Below, in pieces: positions 22,109-23,945 of a stretch of DNA of 23,945 nucleotides; positions within the stretch are counted from its first letter, which is position 1; each line of letters starts with the position of its first letter. The stretch spans positions 1 to 23,945 of the forward strand of contig JAEEYY010000133.1 in NCBI GenBank assembly GCA_016288355.1, written 5' to 3'. The stretch is from Synergistes sp. GTDB taxonomy: Bacteria > Synergistota > Synergistia > Synergistales > Synergistaceae. Position numbers and translations under genes: made by a program. The notes below the pieces were generated by a model that saw only the letters and a program-made list of their open reading frames with translations, ran no database searches and was not told the DNA's origin.

Positions 22109-23368
22109 ATGGCGCTGGTAATCAAAAATGCGATCATAGCAGGCATAGAACATTCGTTTCGCGGAGACGTGCTTATCGAAGGAGAAAAGATAGCCGCCGT
22201 GGGCAGCGCCATACACGCTTCAAAAGCCGGCGTGCTGGATGCTGCCGGAAAGTATCTGTTTCCTGGCGGCATTGACCTGAACCTGAGCATGTCCGCGGGG
22301 GCGGCGGACAACGTTGATCTTGCCGCGGCCCTTTACGGCGGCACGACCGCGGCAAGCATTGCCTGCTCTGCAGACCCCGGCTGCGGGCAAACGACAGACT
22401 GCTCTTATATCGATCTGGCACACTCCGGGACATCCGGCGTCTTTGCCGCGCTGGAAGCAGACACGGACGACAGCGAGATCTTTTCGCTTGCGGCGGAAGC
22501 GGCAGAAAGAGGGGTGCCGCTTATCTGCCGATGCGAAAACGGGGCGCTGACTGCAGGGATCACAGACATAATGCAAAAACAGCAAAAGACCGATTCTTCA
22601 ATGTGGCCGGCAGTCAGGCCGGCATATGCCGAAGCCGGGGCCGTTAACCGGCTGCTCACGACAGCACGCGCTGCCGGAGCCGCGGTATGCATTTACTGTA
22701 TATCGGCGGCCGATACACTGGATGAGATCATTTCGGCTCGCCGCAGCGGGCAGACTGTATACGCGGGAACGTGTCCGCACTATCTTATCCTCACGGATGA
22801 ACTTTACAAAAGCACGGACGCCCTGCTCTTCACCGCGGCTCCTCCGCTGCGCGGGCAGCGGGACTGCGAACGCCTTTGGCAAGCGCTGGCACAGGGAGAT
22901 ATAGACTGCGTAAGCTCAGATCATCATGTGTTTTCCGCCGCCGACAAAAGTTCTTCCGGGGAAAACATCTTTACATGCCCCGCAGGCATGCCGGGAATCG
23001 AGACGCGCATCGCGCTGCTTTTCTCTGAAGGCGTCATGAAAAACAGGATATCGCCTGAACGCTTCGCGGCAGTAACAGCCGGTACGCCGGCTGAGATAGC
23101 CGGATTGAGCGGCAAGGGCAGAATCGCAGCCGGCATGGACGCCGACCTTATTCTCATCGATCCTTCGATGAGAGCCGTGATCTCCGCGCAGCGGCTGCAT
23201 CAGAAGTCGGATTATACTCCGTATCAGGGGATGGAGCTTGAAGCTCTTGTAACAGACGTATGGCTGCGAGGGCGCCACCTGATAGAAAACCGTGTTATGA
23301 CCGATGAAGCGCCGCACGGCAGGATGGCAGCGACAAACGCGGCGGGAAAGGCTGATCTTAATGACTAA
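22109..23368 (+). CDS. Dihydropyrimidinase/hydantoinase-like protein lacking most metal ligands (probable pseudoenzyme)
   Basis: A 419-residue amidohydrolase-superfamily protein with the hydantoinase layout: beta-sandwich start MALVIKNAIIAG, FPGGID (51-56), GGTTAA, CENG (142-145), GTCPHYLILTDELY, SSDHHVFS and the C-terminal GMDADLILIDPS. Active members bind two metals through HxH, a carboxylated Lys, two further His and an Asp. Here HxH reads Asn58-Leu-Ser60, the Lys is missing in TSGVFAAL, the His of HAENG is Arg141, the His of VVHV is Cys197, and only Asp271 remains. It is also about 40 residues shorter than typical enzymes. Hydrolytic activity of the known type is therefore unlikely. CGGAGA lies 8 bases before the ATG. 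It overlaps a small membrane protein gene. Confidence 0.9.
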   Translation: MALVIKNAIIAGIEHSFRGDVLIEGEKIAAVGSAIHASKAGVLDAAGKYLFPGGIDLNLSMSAGAADNVDLAAALYGGTTAASIACSADPGCGQTTDCSYIDLAHSGTSGVFAALEADTDDSEIFSLAAEAAERGVPLICRCENGALTAGITDIMQKQQKTDSSMWPAVRPAYAEAGAVNRLLTTARAAGAAVCIYCISAADTLDEIISARRSGQTVYAGTCPHYLILTDELYKSTDALLFTAAPPLRGQRDCERLWQALAQGDIDCVSSDHHVFSAADKSSSGENIFTCPAGMPGIETRIALLFSEGVMKNRISPERFAAVTAGTPAEIAGLSGKGRIAAGMDADLILIDPSMRAVISAQRLHQKSDYTPYQGMELEALVTDVWLRGRHLIENRVMTDEAPHGRMAATNAAGKADLND

Positions 23369-23615
23369 ACGCCTGTCAGTTCTTTTTTTATCATTTGCAA
23401 CTATAATATGCTACGGCTATGCGCTTGGAGGGCTCGGAAGCTATGCTCTCGGCGTGCCGAAGCCGGTGCCTACGGCGGCGGGACTTGTCTGCGGCACACT
23501 GTGCGCGTTTCTGGCCATTAAGATCTGGAGGCGCTACATCGAAGAGATAGAAGAAGAGCAGAGAGCCCGCGAAGCAAAAAAGAGCTGTAATGCCAAGGAA
23601 AAGGACGAAGATTAA
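23361..23615 (+). CDS. Small two-helix membrane protein of unknown function
   Basis: I do not recognise this 84-residue protein. It has two predicted transmembrane helices (about 6-28 and 38-56) joined by a short GVPKPVP turn, and a charged, probably helical tail (57-84, IEEIEEEQRAREAKK). The short positive N-terminus (MTKR) and charged tail suggest both ends in the cytoplasm. The ATG at 23361 overlaps the stop of the preceding gene by 8 bases, with AAAGG 9 bases upstream; a longer in-frame reading from 23304 would lie inside that gene. The stop is directly followed by the next ATG, so it is part of the same operon. It may act as an anchor for one of the flanking proteins, but this is a guess. 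Confidence 0.8.
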   Translation: MTKRLSVLFLSFATIICYGYALGGLGSYALGVPKPVPTAAGLVCGTLCAFLAIKIWRRYIEEIEEEQRAREAKKSCNAKEKDED

Positions 23616-23945
23616 ATGATCATTGATTTTCACACGCATATATTCCCTGACAAGATGGCAGACGCCGCTATGGAAAAGCTCGCGTCAAACGCATCTGAGA
23701 AATATTACGCCCCGGCAAAGGCTTCCGCTCTGACAGAGATCATGGACAGAGCCGGCGTGGACAAGAGCGTGGTGCTGAACATCGCCACAAAGGAGAGCCA
23801 GCACGAAAACATACTCAGATTTGCAAAAAAAACAGACTCAGAAAGGCTCATAGCCTTCGGCTCCGTTCTCCCCTTTTCGGTCAGCGCACTCGAATATGTA
23901 TGGAAGATATCAGACGAAGAGCTGAAGGGGATGAAGTTCCCTCCC
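23616..23945 (+). CDS. Amidohydrolase-2 family metal-dependent hydrolase (N-terminal part, runs off window)
   Basis: The first 110 residues are in the window. It opens MIIDFHTHIFPDKMA, the HxH metal-binding start of the amidohydrolase-2 (ACMSD-like) family, which contains decarboxylases and hydrolases of the TIM-barrel superfamily. A segment LTEIMDRAGVDKSVVLNIATK then AFGSVLPF follows the family pattern; the usual GIKLHP strand reads GMKFPP at the window edge. The ATG follows the stop of the small membrane protein directly, with AAGGA about 10 bases upstream. Unlike the first gene of this operon it keeps the metal motif visible here. The substrate cannot be told. Confidence 0.88.
   Translation, partial: MIIDFHTHIFPDKMADAAMEKLASNASEKYYAPAKASALTEIMDRAGVDKSVVLNIATKESQHENILRFAKKTDSERLIAFGSVLPFSVSALEYVWKISDEELKGMKFPP

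Noticed and set aside
1..23945. Mobile elements, CRISPR arrays or phage genes
   Set aside because: No transposase, integrase, regularly spaced repeat or phage protein was seen on either strand; gene order and composition look like stable chromosome.

Overview
This window looks like a stretch of chromosome from a strictly anaerobic, diderm (Gram-negative-type) bacterium, and Synergistota (Cloacibacillus/Synergistes-like) is my best guess. The lipopolysaccharide sugar genes (CMP-Kdo type cytidylyltransferase plus two Kdo-modifying enzymes) point to an outer membrane. The only ribonucleotide reductase seen is the oxygen-sensitive class III enzyme. An Etf-linked FAD dehydrogenase points to anaerobic oxidation of a 2-hydroxy acid. 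The conserved gene order metallopeptidase-rsmB-PASTA-rpe is otherwise familiar from Firmicutes. The lineage is an inference from gene content only; no rRNA or tRNA gene is present.

Layout. (1) 1-2880, minus strand: nrdR-nrdD-nrdG for anaerobic dNTP synthesis, with a strong promoter carrying one near-perfect and one degenerate NrdR box 31 bp apart. (2) 2989-6413, plus strand: etfB-etfA-FAD oxidase, tightly overlapping genes with their own promoter, an inverted repeat over the -10 region and a strong terminator; the gene order matches Etf-coupled lactate dehydrogenase operons. (3) 6436-8071, minus: prmA-rsmE (ribosome methylation). (4) 8131-9437, minus: a single M20 peptidase gene with its own promoter. 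(5) 9486-12839, minus: kdsB-kdnB-kdnA, which I read as a pathway making 8-amino-3,8-dideoxy-Kdo (Kdo8N) for lipopolysaccharide, bounded by a promoter and a terminator. (6) 12906-13327, minus: a small secreted protein of unknown function with its own terminator. (7) 13446-18442, minus: membrane zinc metallopeptidase, rsmB, a PASTA protein without a kinase domain, rpe and a RodZ-like gene. (8) 18462-21883, minus: a polyprenyl glycosylphosphotransferase, a GntR/FCD regulator and a sugar aminotransferase, i.e. surface polysaccharide genes. (9) 22109-23945, plus: a dihydropyrimidinase-like protein that has lost nearly all metal ligands, a small two-helix membrane protein, and the start of an amidohydrolase-2 family protein that keeps its HxH motif.

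No insertion sequence, phage gene, CRISPR array or RNA gene was seen. No gene-free stretch exceeds about 300 bases; the longest are 2809-3066, 12726-12964 and 21833-22108, and their contents are listed. The observations most worth following are the metal-site-deficient dihydropyrimidinase homologue and its operon, the kinase-less PASTA protein at the PrkC locus position, and the Kdo8N gene set.
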